A DNA stretch of 64,000 nucleotides from Hornefia porci (GTDB taxonomy: Bacteria; Bacillota; Clostridia; Peptostreptococcales; Anaerovoracaceae). Numbering within the stretch: the stretch's first letter is position 1; each line of letters opens with the position of its first letter. The stretch spans positions 1,984,001 through 2,048,000 of the forward strand of contig NZ_MJIE01000001.1 of the NCBI RefSeq assembly GCF_001940235.1, written 5' to 3'. Positions 1 through 7,107 of the stretch are shown piece by piece. The position numbers and the translations under genes are program-made. The notes under the pieces were generated by a model that worked only from the letters and a program-made list of their open reading frames with translations, ran no database searches and was not told where the DNA came from.

Positions 1-17
1 ACAGCCCTTCCTGCTCC

Positions 18-404
18 CTATTTTCTGCTGACCGTATTACTGTGGCTGGGACCTTTACAATCCGAGAGCCAGTCATCATAAGTGTACCGGGCACTGTGGA
101 GCAGCACGTTTCCGACCACCTTTGTGCTCCTGCCGTATCCAGTCAGCGTCTTCCTGCGCAGTTCGACTCCAAAACCGGTGTCAGTCATCGTGTCCCGGAT
201 TTCCCCTCGACGCATGTTTCCTTCCCTCAAAAAGCGGTTTTTGAGCGTTGCAGCTCTTTCCGTGAACTCAATGAGGGCGTCAACTTGCCTGCCATGCGTG
301 GTGCCACTGCCTTCACCGTGAAACTTCCATGCATGACCGTCGCCGATGGAAACAGGCAGGAGGATGCCGACCTCGACCGTATAGATGACGCATGAACTGC
401 CCAT
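18..404 (-). CDS. Hypothetical protein of the integrative element
   Basis: A 128-residue reading frame that I do not recognise. The start is chosen at 404 because a GGAGGGG ribosome binding site lies a few bases upstream; a start at 440 is also open but has no such site. The protein is hydrophilic, with a charged middle part (many Arg, Glu and Lys) and no signal peptide, membrane segment or cysteine motif. It is transcribed away from the relaxosome-like gene at 650 and lies in the cargo/transfer part of the conjugative element. A plus-strand frame (42-395) overlaps it but lacks a ribosome binding site. Function unknown; being a real gene is likely but not certain. Confidence 0.5.
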   Translation of the reverse strand: MGSSCVIYTVEVGILLPVSIGDGHAWKFHGEGSGTTHGRQVDALIEFTERAATLKNRFLREGNMRRGEIRDTMTDTGFGVELRRKTLTGYGRSTKVVGNVLLHSARYTYDDWLSDCKGPSHSNTVSRK

Positions 405-649
405 AGCCCCTCCGTTCTCGTTGCGGTATCTTGCTATCATTCTATCAAACCAGCAAACTTGTAATCTATACTATTTTGCCTTTCATGCGTCCTCCACACC
501 GGTTTGGCATGCCCTCCGCTTGAAGCAGTTTTCAATGCTTTCGATGGCCGCAGAGTTCCAAACAAAACTCGCAGGCCGTCGGAAGGGTTGGAAACTGCGG
601 TCGGCAATGGCAAAATAGCAGGTGGCCCCGGATGAGAGAAAGGACTTTT
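405..649. other. Divergent intergenic region with inverted repeat, possible oriT
   Basis: This 245-bp gap separates two divergent genes. It holds a perfect 10-bp inverted repeat, CTATTTTGCC at 471-480 and GGCAAAATAG at 609-618. Between them is a smaller imperfect hairpin near 549-580. In conjugative elements the origin of transfer often lies beside the relaxosome accessory gene, here at 650, so this is the best oriT candidate in the window. The relaxase itself is not in view, so this is inference only. Confidence 0.25.
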
Positions 650-1009
650 ATGGCCACAATTTCTGACTACGACGAGAAGATAGAAAAGAAAAAGGATGAA
701 ATCGTCCGGCTCGAAGCCCGCAGGAAAGCCCTTCTCCGAAAGGAGCGGGAACGGGAGAGAAAGTGGAAGACGGCCTTCCAGAACACCATCGGGGAAATTG
801 TGGTGCAGGCGGTCGGCTGCGGATGGCAAGAGCTTGACCTAGAGCTGTTTCAGGCTTGGCTAGAGGAAGCCATCGACGGAAGCCAGCCGCCGGTGGTCCT
901 TTCGGGGTCCGCGCCAGAGGATGCGAAGAAGCGTTGCGATGCCTTCCGCAGAAAGCCGCCCGCCAGAAGGAGGACGGACATGGAAGACGGAGCATCGAAC
1001 CCGCAATAG
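650..1009 (+). CDS. TraD/MobC-like relaxosome accessory protein
   Basis: A 119-residue protein. Residues 3-45 form a very basic, Glu/Lys/Arg-rich predicted coiled coil, followed by a short conserved-looking part (IGEIVVQAVGCGW) and a basic tail. This layout matches the small TraD/MobC-like proteins that help the relaxase nick oriT in conjugative elements, which is family knowledge and not visible here as catalysis. The start at 650 is preferred over 632 because AGAAAGGA lies about five bases upstream. A strong terminator follows at 1040. The assignment is moderate: composition and context support it more than any single motif. Confidence 0.55.
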   Translation: MATISDYDEKIEKKKDEIVRLEARRKALLRKERERERKWKTAFQNTIGEIVVQAVGCGWQELDLELFQAWLEEAIDGSQPPVVLSGSAPEDAKKRCDAFRRKPPARRRTDMEDGASNPQ

Positions 1010-1039
1010 GTTTTGGATGTGAAAAACAGGCGCAAATTG

Positions 1040-1070
1040 AAAAGGCCAGCCGGGAAGGCTGGCCTTTTCT
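1040..1070 (+). terminator. Rho-independent terminator after the TraD-like gene
   Basis: A perfect stem, AAAAGGCCAGCC paired with GGCTGGCCTTTT around a five-base loop, followed by T-rich sequence. It could act in both directions. The remaining bases up to 1321 hold no convincing gene; a 75-codon frame at 1013 overlaps the hairpin and has no ribosome binding site. Near 1250-1275 there are two AGTAGCA direct repeats upstream of the replication gene. Confidence 0.8.
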
Positions 1071-1321
1071 TGTCTGCCCCAGAACACATGGTTCCAAGCA
1101 GAAAGGACGGTGCCTACTATAGCGCAGCGGCGTCACAGACGCAAATTTTCGTCCTGTCTGGCATGGGAGAGCCTTTTGACGTGTCATTTATGGGCGGTGA
1201 AGGAACTGTGAACCGGAAACCGTGCCCGGTTCTCATGTAGAAAAATAGTATAGTAGCAACATAGAAAAGTAGCATCCAAGCACGATAGAATGCCCCATAT
1301 CAAGCAGAAAGGACAAATGAG

Positions 1322-2308
1322 ATGGAAGGCATGAAATGGATAAAGCTGTCAACGAACATTTTCGATGATGAGAAGATTCTGCTCATCGAGAACCTTCCTG
1401 AGCACGATGCGATTCTCGTCATCTGGTTCAAGCTGCTCTGCCTTGCCGGCAAGCACTGCACTGATGGCATCTTCCTCATGAACGACCGGATTCCCTATAC
1501 GGACGAGATGCTGGCTGCGATATTCCGCCGCCCTTTGAACACCATCCGCCTTGCCCTCGCCACCTTTGAGCAGTACGGCATGATTGAGATTGTCAACGAC
1601 ACCATCACGATGCCGAACTGGGAGAAACATCAGAACATCGAAGCGATGAGCCGGAAGAAGGCCATCGACCGAGAGCGGCAGCGCCGCTTCCGCGACAAGC
1701 AGCGCGAGCAGCTTATGGGCGGCGAGCTGATGATTGGGCAGGGGCTTCCCCGAAATGATGATGGCGAGCTGTTCCTTGGGGAGACCCAACCGAACCCGGC
1801 GGGTTGTGAAGAAACGATGAAGGCAAGGTATGAAGAAATAGTGGAGACACGTGCAGCAAATTGTGAAGGAACGATGGAGACGGGAAGCGTTTCCCCAGCT
1901 CAGAGGGGTGTCACGCGTGACATACGCGTTAGTCACGCTCCCGTCACGCACCCAGATGTAGATGGAGATGGAGAAGAAGAACATCTATCTGCATCTACAG
2001 CTGGAAGGACGGCTCCAACCATCGAGGAAGTTGAGAACTACTTCCGCTCTCACGGACTTTCCGTGGATGCCCGGCGGTTCTTTGAAATCAACGAAAGGCG
2101 CGGCTGGGTCACAAAGACGGGCAAGCCGGTAGATGACTGGAAAAAGCTGGCAGAGACTTGGAACCTGCACGAAAAGCCGGCGCGGGCATCCCTGCCATCC
2201 GGCGGCAGCGCTTCTGCTGCACGCGTTCCGACACCCGAGGAGGTTATGCGCAGGTACGGGTGCAGCCGGGAGAAGGCATTGCAGATGCTCGAAGAGGACC
2301 TTTATTGA
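1322..2308 (+). CDS. Phage-type replisome organizer / replication initiator
   Basis: A 328-residue protein. Residues 1-125 match the N-terminal domain of phage replisome organizers: a winged-helix-like start (MKWIKLSTNIFDDEKI) and the MPNWEKHQN block followed by a basic RQRRFRDKQRE helix. The middle (about 130-230) is low-complexity linker. The C-terminal part (about 235-290) contains a DnaD-like block with IEEVENYFRSHG and GKPVDDWKKLAETW. Such proteins recruit helicase loader and helicase to the element's origin. Its partner is the ATPase encoded next at 2460. A start at 1331, right after GGAAGGC, is an alternative. It suggests that the element replicates autonomously while excised. Confidence 0.8.
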   Translation: MEGMKWIKLSTNIFDDEKILLIENLPEHDAILVIWFKLLCLAGKHCTDGIFLMNDRIPYTDEMLAAIFRRPLNTIRLALATFEQYGMIEIVNDTITMPNWEKHQNIEAMSRKKAIDRERQRRFRDKQREQLMGGELMIGQGLPRNDDGELFLGETQPNPAGCEETMKARYEEIVETRAANCEGTMETGSVSPAQRGVTRDIRVSHAPVTHPDVDGDGEEEHLSASTAGRTAPTIEEVENYFRSHGLSVDARRFFEINERRGWVTKTGKPVDDWKKLAETWNLHEKPARASLPSGGSASAARVPTPEEVMRRYGCSREKALQMLEEDLY

Positions 2309-2459
2309 AAGAACCCGGAAGGAGCCAGTCAGAGCGTTTCTGATGCCTTGTTTCACTCCTGTATGAGGGAAAACCCATGGCGGGGTCGATTGGCCCCGCA
2401 GAATGGCTCTGAGCGCTTTGCCGGAAGAGCCGGACGGCGCGGCAGAAAGGACAGAGAAT

Positions 2460-3293
2460 ATGGGAAATGAGAAGGAAGGACCGGCTGCCGATGCAGTTGG
2501 CAGGGCGAATTTTCGGAACGAGGACGGCATTCTCATCTGCGGGGTCTGCGGGAAGCCGAAGGAGATGCGCCTTCCTCCGATTTTCGATGAAAAGGAAGGC
2601 CACATCGTCCATGTTCCCTGCGACTGCGAGAAAAGGCGGGAGAAGGAACGGGAGGAAAAGGAGCGGAGGAAGGCACTCGCCGAGAAAGCAGAGCGGCTTC
2701 GCCGCGAATGCTTCCCGAACAGCGGGTTCTATAAGGCCTGCACCTTCCAGAAGGATGATGGGCGCAACCCGTTCCAGTCCTCTGCCTGCCAGAGGTACGC
2801 TGCGACGTTCGACAGGCAGGACCCGAACGGACTTCTACTCTGGGGTGACGTAGGCACGGGCAAATCGTTTATGTCCTCCTGCATCGCAAACGCCGTCATC
2901 GACCTTGGATTCAGCGCGGTGCAGACGGATATCGGCTACATCGTGTCCACCATGGAGTCCTCTTTCGAGGACCGGCGGAGAAATCTTGACCGGATTCTGA
3001 GCACAGACCTGCTGCTCATTGAAGACCTCGGCACACAGCGCTGCACGGAATACATGATGGAGCACGTGTTCACGGTTGTCGATGGACGCTATAAGAACGG
3101 CAAGCCAATGATGATAACCACGAACTTTACGCTGAATCGAATCTCCCATGCGAAGAGCGAAGACCCTTGGTGCCGCATCTTCGACCGAATCTTGGAGCGG
3201 TGTTTCCCCATCGAGTTCAAAGGAACAAACCGCCGTCGTGAGAACGGGCTGGAAATGCGGAAGACGATGAGGAAGAAGCTGGGCATCGAGTAG
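2460..3293 (+). CDS. DnaC/IstB-like ATP-binding helicase loader
   Basis: A 277-residue AAA+ ATPase. A zinc-ribbon-like N-terminus with CGVCGK and PCDC is followed by a charged coiled coil (about 55-95). Walker A GDVGTGKS and Walker B LLLIEDLG then show the DnaC/DnaI-type loader fold. Family proteins load the replicative helicase onto melted origin DNA. The start at 2460 is supported by AGAAAGGA upstream; an upstream in-frame start at 2403 has none. It follows the replisome organizer by about 150 bp, so the two probably form one replication module. An IstB-type transposition helper is unlikely, since no IS transposase is nearby. Confidence 0.85.
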   Translation: MGNEKEGPAADAVGRANFRNEDGILICGVCGKPKEMRLPPIFDEKEGHIVHVPCDCEKRREKEREEKERRKALAEKAERLRRECFPNSGFYKACTFQKDDGRNPFQSSACQRYAATFDRQDPNGLLLWGDVGTGKSFMSSCIANAVIDLGFSAVQTDIGYIVSTMESSFEDRRRNLDRILSTDLLLIEDLGTQRCTEYMMEHVFTVVDGRYKNGKPMMITTNFTLNRISHAKSEDPWCRIFDRILERCFPIEFKGTNRRRENGLEMRKTMRKKLGIE

Positions 3294-3349
3294 CACCGGA
3301 AAAGCCTTACGCCTGTCACTCACAACCGCATCATCCATCTTGATATTGA

Positions 3350-3387
3350 GCGTCCCTGTGGAACCTCCGCCGGGGCGCTTTTATTTT
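3350..3387 (+). terminator. Rho-independent terminator after the DnaC-like gene
   Basis: AGCGTCCC at 3350-3357 pairs with GGGGCGCT at 3372-3379, including one G-U pair, and is followed by TTTATTTT. Confidence 0.8.
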
Positions 3388-3448
3388 CAGACACCTTGGC
3401 AAAAACGCTCCTTGATTCCGTGAATTAAGTGAAGAAAGGAGGGACCCA

Positions 3449-3898
3449 ATGATATCTGACAACGAGAAAAAGGCAGTCGTGCAGATGTTCTGCGCCTTCT
3501 GCAAGAAGACCCTGATTAACGCGCGAACGGACCTGATGCGTGAGATGGCGAAGAATCAGAGGAGAGAGAAGCTGTTTTCCGAGATGAGCGAAGCGGAGCT
3601 GAACCGTCTCCGCGTTCCGGACGAACAGGCATTTCCGGCGGCGGAGGTCGTGTTTGAGGTACGCGGGCTTCCCATTGGCGTGGTGGACGAAGAACTTGCG
3701 GACGCGCTGGCCGTGTTGCCGGACGATGACCGGGCTATCGTGCTTCTCTTCTATTTCGCGGGATGGACGGACAAGCGCATTGCGTCTTTACTGGGCCGTC
3801 CGCGTTCCACCGTCCAGTATCGGAGGTTCAAGTCGCTCCGGCAGCTGCGTGTGCTGTTGGAGGGAAAGGAGGTTGGCGATGGCGATGCTGACATATGA
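3449..3898 (+). CDS. Sigma-70 region 4-like regulator of the element
   Basis: A 149-residue protein. The C-terminal third reads as sigma region 4: LADALAVLPDDDRAIVLLFYFAGW, then a helix-turn-helix over RIASLLGRPRSTVQYRRFKSLRQLR. The N-terminal part resembles the ORF7-type proteins of Tn916/Tn1549 elements, which act as regulators of the mobility genes in related elements. AAAGGAGGG precedes the ATG. It overlaps the next small HTH gene by 20 bp, so the two are probably translationally coupled. There is no region 2, so it is unlikely to be a full sigma factor. Confidence 0.8.
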   Translation: MISDNEKKAVVQMFCAFCKKTLINARTDLMREMAKNQRREKLFSEMSEAELNRLRVPDEQAFPAAEVVFEVRGLPIGVVDEELADALAVLPDDDRAIVLLFYFAGWTDKRIASLLGRPRSTVQYRRFKSLRQLRVLLEGKEVGDGDADI

Positions 3899-4094
3899 AA
3901 CAGTGGTTGCGGCAACGGAGGGTTGTCTGTTGGAGACGACGGAGGTGCTGGATTTCTTTAACGGGTTTATCGACCGGCTCTGCACCCAGCCCTTTGTGGA
4001 CGCCTGTGGGCATGTGGAGCGCGGGGTTGACATGTACATGAAGTCCTACCTTCAGGGAAAGCTGCTCCGCGCGATACTCCACTTCAAGGTGTAA
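3879..4094 (+). CDS. Small helix-turn-helix protein (ORF8-like)
   Basis: A 71-residue protein starting MAMLTYETVVAATEGC, read from an ATG with AAAGGAGG upstream inside the end of the sigma-like gene. Size, sequence pattern and position match the HTH_16-type proteins paired with the ORF7-like sigma protein in Tn916-family elements. The downstream excisionase follows after 15 bp, so these genes form a regulatory/recombination operon. A second in-frame ATG two codons later could also be used. Exact role in regulation is inferred from position. Confidence 0.7.
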   Translation: MAMLTYETVVAATEGCLLETTEVLDFFNGFIDRLCTQPFVDACGHVERGVDMYMKSYLQGKLLRAILHFKV

Positions 4095-4109
4095 GGCAGG
4101 AGGGGAGCG

Positions 4110-4307
4110 ATGAAGCCAGAGGTGCCGATTTGGGAAAAGTCAAACCTGACATTGGAGGAAGCCGCCGCGTACTCTGGTATCGGGACCGGGAAGCTGCGGC
4201 AAATCACGGATGACGAGAACTGCAAGTTTGTGCTCTGGAATGGCAGCAAGCGCCTGATAAAGCGCCGCCTGCTCGACGAGTACCTTGCGAAGAGCTATTC
4301 CATTTGA
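4110..4307 (+). CDS. xis: Tn916-type excisionase
   Basis: A 65-residue basic winged-helix protein. WEKSNLTLEEAAAYSGIGTGKLRQI and the ending RRLLDEYLAKSYSI are typical of Tn916-family excisionases, which bend DNA at the element ends and steer the integrase towards excision. The ATG has CAGGAGGGG upstream. It sits directly before the integrase gene, the usual order, separated by an inverted repeat at 4342-4385 that could tune integrase expression. No anomalies seen. Confidence 0.9.
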   Translation: MKPEVPIWEKSNLTLEEAAAYSGIGTGKLRQITDDENCKFVLWNGSKRLIKRRLLDEYLAKSYSI

Positions 4308-4341
4308 CCATGCCTTCAGAATAATTTCAGAAAGCTGGACG

Positions 4342-4385
4342 CAGAGGCACGTACTTGGTAAAATAAAGGCAGGTACGTGCTTCTG
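4342..4385 (+). promoter_or_regulatory. Inverted repeat in the integrase leader
   Basis: CAGAGGCACGTAC at 4342-4354 and GTACGTGCTTCTG at 4373-4385 can form a 13-bp stem with one G-U pair, around an 18-base A-rich loop. It lies between xis and int, a few bases before the integrase ribosome binding site, so it could be an attenuator or a binding site for Int or Xis. Confidence 0.55.
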
Positions 4386-4408
4386 TCTTGTGGAAAGGAG
4401 ACCACAAG

Positions 4409-5638
4409 ATGGAAAGACGGAAAGATAACAAGCACAGAGTTTTGAAGGAGGGAGAATACCAGAGGAAGAACCAGACCTACGAGTACCGCTGGAAGGACGG
4501 GACCGGCGCAAGCCATTCCGTTTACGCTAAGTCATTGGACGAGCTTCGCGAGAAGGAAAACGCGGTTCGGAAGGACTCGCTTGACCACATCCGGGCGGAT
4601 GCGAAAAACCTGACGATAAATGACCTGTTCGGCATGTGGAAGAAGCTGAAACGGGGGCTGAAAGATAATACGTTCTGCAATTACTGCTACATGTACACCG
4701 AGTTTGTTTCGACGGGGTTCGGCGAGCGCAGGATTCAGGACCTGAAACGGTCGGATGTGCGGAACTTCTATAACAGCCTTTCCGACAATCGGGGACTCAA
4801 GTCGGCAACCATCGACAACGTTCATACGGTCCTCCATCAGGTGTTGCAGGTGGGCGTTGAGGACGATTACCTCCGCTATAACCCGTCAGACAATGCCCTC
4901 CGGGAGTTGAAGAAGGCACATGCCGGCGATGGCTTGAAGCGAAGAGCCTTAACGCAGGAGCAGCAGGAGCTTCTGGAATGGTTTCTGAAAAAACCGGGAC
5001 CGATGCATCACTGGTACCCGATTGTAGAAGGCATGCTTTGGACGGGCATGAGGGTCGGCGAGATTACTGGCCTGCGATGGGAAGACGTTGACTTCGAGAA
5101 GAACGAAATCTCGGTCAACCACACCCTTGTTTACTATGCGCATCGGACCGAAAACATCGTCTGCACCTTTGCCATCAACACGCCGAAGACTAAGGCAGGG
5201 GAAAGAATCATTCCGATGGTCCCAAGGGTGCGGGAAGCTTTCCTAGAAGAGAAGCAGTTGCAGAAGGAGTTTGGGATAACCTGCAAGTCTGTCATTGACG
5301 GCTATACCGACTTCGTTTTTCTGAACCGCTTCGGCGAGGTGCATCACCAAGGCACAGTTAACAAAGCCCTCCGCAGGATTATCCGCGATTGCAACTTCGA
5401 GGTGCTGGATAATGCGGCTAATAACGCCGACCCGGTTCTGCTGCCACATTTCAGCTGCCACTACCTGCGTCATACGTTCGCAACAAGAATGGTGGAGCAG
5501 GGAGTTAACGTGAAGGTCATGCAGGACGTTCTGGGGCACGCTGACGCGCAAACGACGATGAACATTTACGCGGATGTAACAAAGGACTTGCGGGACCGTG
5601 AATTGCAGAATTTCTCCGATTCATTTGGTAAAAAGTGA
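4409..5638 (+). CDS. int: Tyrosine recombinase (Tn916-family integrase)
   Basis: A 409-residue site-specific recombinase that cuts and joins the element ends to the chromosome. The N-terminal 65 residues form an arm-binding domain (YEYRWKDGTGASHSVYAKS). A core-binding SAM-like domain follows (about 70-165). The catalytic domain has the first Arg in GMRVGEITGLRWEDV, HYLRHTFATRM for the His-x-x-Arg box, and GHADAQTTMNIYAD for the last His and the nucleophilic Tyr. All catalytic residues are present, so it looks active. The start at 4409 has AAAGGAG upstream; a TTG at 4388 in frame does not. The gene ends next to the three 11-bp repeats of the element's right end. Confidence 0.95.
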   Translation: MERRKDNKHRVLKEGEYQRKNQTYEYRWKDGTGASHSVYAKSLDELREKENAVRKDSLDHIRADAKNLTINDLFGMWKKLKRGLKDNTFCNYCYMYTEFVSTGFGERRIQDLKRSDVRNFYNSLSDNRGLKSATIDNVHTVLHQVLQVGVEDDYLRYNPSDNALRELKKAHAGDGLKRRALTQEQQELLEWFLKKPGPMHHWYPIVEGMLWTGMRVGEITGLRWEDVDFEKNEISVNHTLVYYAHRTENIVCTFAINTPKTKAGERIIPMVPRVREAFLEEKQLQKEFGITCKSVIDGYTDFVFLNRFGEVHHQGTVNKALRRIIRDCNFEVLDNAANNADPVLLPHFSCHYLRHTFATRMVEQGVNVKVMQDVLGHADAQTTMNIYADVTKDLRDRELQNFSDSFGKK

Positions 5639-5641
5639 CGC

Positions 5642-5674
5642 TTACCAACGAATTACCAACGATTTACCAAAAGT
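5642..5674 (+). repeat. Three 11-bp direct repeats at the element's right end (integrase arm sites)
   Basis: TTACCAACGAA, TTACCAACGAT and TTACCAAAAGT lie head to tail with an 11-bp period directly after the int stop codon. TTTGGTAAA just before the stop is an inverted copy of the core. Tn916-type integrases bind such short repeats (DR-2-like sites) with their N-terminal domain. The true end of the element should lie between here and about 5740; I cannot fix it exactly. Confidence 0.6.
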
Positions 5675-5733
5675 TATGGAGAGATACGAACACGTGTGGA
5701 TTTTGTCCCCGGTGAGAGACCTCTGGACAGGCA

Positions 5734-6204
5734 GTGACGGAGGGCTATGAAGGGTTACGAAGTTCAGGGGCACGTCTCCCGACGATGAAACCGGAGGGTC
5801 TGAAGCCGGTGCGAGAGAAAGAGGAAATCGATTTCTCAAAGGTCCGGGTGGAGCCTTTGTTCGAGGATATGGTGGACTTCGACACCTTCAGCAAGTCTGA
5901 TTTCCGGGCGGTGAAAATAAAAGAATGCTTTGCTGTTCCCAAAAGCAATAAGCTTCTGCAGTTTACTCTGAATGACGGAAGCGGCAAGGACAGGACGATT
6001 CTGAGCGGGATTCATCCGTGGTATGAACCGGAAGAGCTGGTGGGCAAAACTGCGCTGGCCATCACCAACCTGCCGCCGCGGAAAATGATGGGAGTGGAAT
6101 CCTGCGGAATGCTTTGTTCCATGATCTGCGACTACGAGGGCGAAGAACATCTGGATTTCATCCTGCTGGACGATCATATTCCTGCAGGCGCGAAGCTGTA
6201 CTAG
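5734..6204 (+). CDS. tRNA-binding EMAP-like domain, probably the 3' part of metG
   Basis: A 156-codon frame whose last 110 residues form an OB-fold tRNA-binding domain: VDFDTFSKSDFRAVKIKE, then ILSGIHPWYEPEEL, NLPPRKMMGVESCGML, and the ending IPAGAKLY. In many Firmicutes this is the C-terminal domain of methionyl-tRNA synthetase, which strengthens tRNA binding and dimerisation. The synthetase catalytic domain is absent. The frame opens at a stop codon at 5713, right beside the integrative element's right end, so the element may have cut metG or joined its 3' part to other DNA. A free-standing MetRS beta-type tRNA-binding protein is the alternative. The start is uncertain: GTG 5734 or ATG 5785. 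Confidence 0.65.
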   Translation: MTEGYEGLRSSGARLPTMKPEGLKPVREKEEIDFSKVRVEPLFEDMVDFDTFSKSDFRAVKIKECFAVPKSNKLLQFTLNDGSGKDRTILSGIHPWYEPEELVGKTALAITNLPPRKMMGVESCGMLCSMICDYEGEEHLDFILLDDHIPAGAKLY

Positions 6205-6388
6205 CAAGAGCAAGGAGCGCACGCGACGCAGCGATTGCGTCCGGCAGAAAAGCGCAAACGGGTTTGCGCCTGCCGGAGACAGCAAAGGCATGCGCAGGAG
6301 GCGTCCCAACCACAGGAAGGAAAAAAGGGAGGGCTCCGGAGTCGCGAAGCTGTACTAGCAAGAGCAAGGAGCGTATGCGACGCAGCGA
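6189..6388 (+). repeat. 46-bp direct repeat that duplicates the end of the metG-like gene
   Basis: Positions 6189-6234 and 6343-6388 are 44/46 identical. Each copy contains the last codons and stop of the tRNA-binding gene (AKLY-stop). The 108 bp between copies include a large perfect hairpin at 6241-6276: CCGGCAG outside, then GCGCAAAC/GTTTGCGC. The second copy ends exactly where the reverse transcriptase remnant begins. Confidence 0.8.
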
Positions 6389-7012
6389 ATGGGCAGTTCC
6401 ATCGAGGAACTGCCCATTATGTTTGCCCAGCATGGGCGTTCTCTAACGGGTGAAAGCATCAGGGAACAGCTGCGGACAAGGAAATATAAACCACAGCCGG
6501 TCAGACGGGTGGAGATACCGAAGCCGGATGGCGGTGTCAGGAACCTTGGAGCACCAACGGTAGTTGACCGCTTTGTACAACAGGCGGTAGCACAGATGCT
6601 CACTCCGATATTTGAGGAGCAGTTCCACGACCACAGCTACGGTTTCAGACCAAACCGGTGTGCATAACAGGCAGTTCTGAAGGCATTGGAGATGATGAAT
6701 GACGGACACAGTTGGATCGTGGACATCGACCTTGCGAAGTTCTTTGACTCATTTGCCAAAGGGTACAAAGCCAGACCACACACCAAAGCGGTGGCAAAGT
6801 TCAAGGCACAGATGAAGAAACTGACATGCAGGAGCTGGGGAGTAAGCAATGCCTATAAAGTACAGAAGCTTAACCAACTAATCCGAGGATGGATTAACTA
6901 TTTCAAAATCGGGAGCATTACGAATTTTCTTATCCTATACTTTAGTTGGCGTTCTTTCGGGCATGCATTACAACAAGAATGTGCAGTAGATATATATGTT
7001 AACGATGCATAA
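6389..7012 (+). pseudogene. Broken group II intron reverse transcriptase/maturase (LtrA-like)
   Basis: The remains of an LtrA-type protein in one reading frame. The N-terminal piece (RKYKPQPVRRVEIPKPDGG to HDHSYGFRPNRCA) matches the start of the reverse transcriptase domain. A TAA at 6665-6667 stands where relatives have Gln (CAA to TAA fits). The frame resumes with WIVDIDLAKFF and then jumps straight to KGYKARPHTKAVAKF and LNQLIRGWINYFKIGS, part of the maturase domain. Most of the reverse transcriptase, including the YADD region, is missing. The normal N-terminus is also missing, and homology ends near 6916. No group II domain V was seen. It is surely inactive. Confidence 0.85.
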
Positions 7013-7017
7013 TAATT

Positions 7018-7070
7018 ACTTGCCCATTAACTCTCCCTTTGGTAAGATAAAGGAAAGTTAATGGGCAAGT
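7018..7070. promoter_or_regulatory. Long perfect inverted repeat upstream of the AlbA_2 gene
   Basis: ACTTGCCCATTAACT at 7018-7032 and AGTTAATGGGCAAGT at 7056-7070 form a perfect 15-bp stem, with a smaller CCTTT/AAAGG stem inside the 23-base loop. It lies 38 bp before the start codon of the next gene. It may be an operator, an attenuator or the end of a lost element. Confidence 0.6.
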
Positions 7071-7107
7071 TAAAAGTAAGATGCTCTTTTCAAATCAGGA
7101 GGAAATG

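Noticed and set aside
42..395. Plus-strand frame of 117 codons overlapping the gene at 18-404
   Set aside because: No ribosome binding site, and the composition looks like an antisense shadow of the minus-strand gene.
437..1187. Minus-strand frames of 130 and 179 codons
   Set aside because: They run antisense to the TraD-like gene and through a strong terminator; composition is Pro/Arg-rich as in shadow frames.
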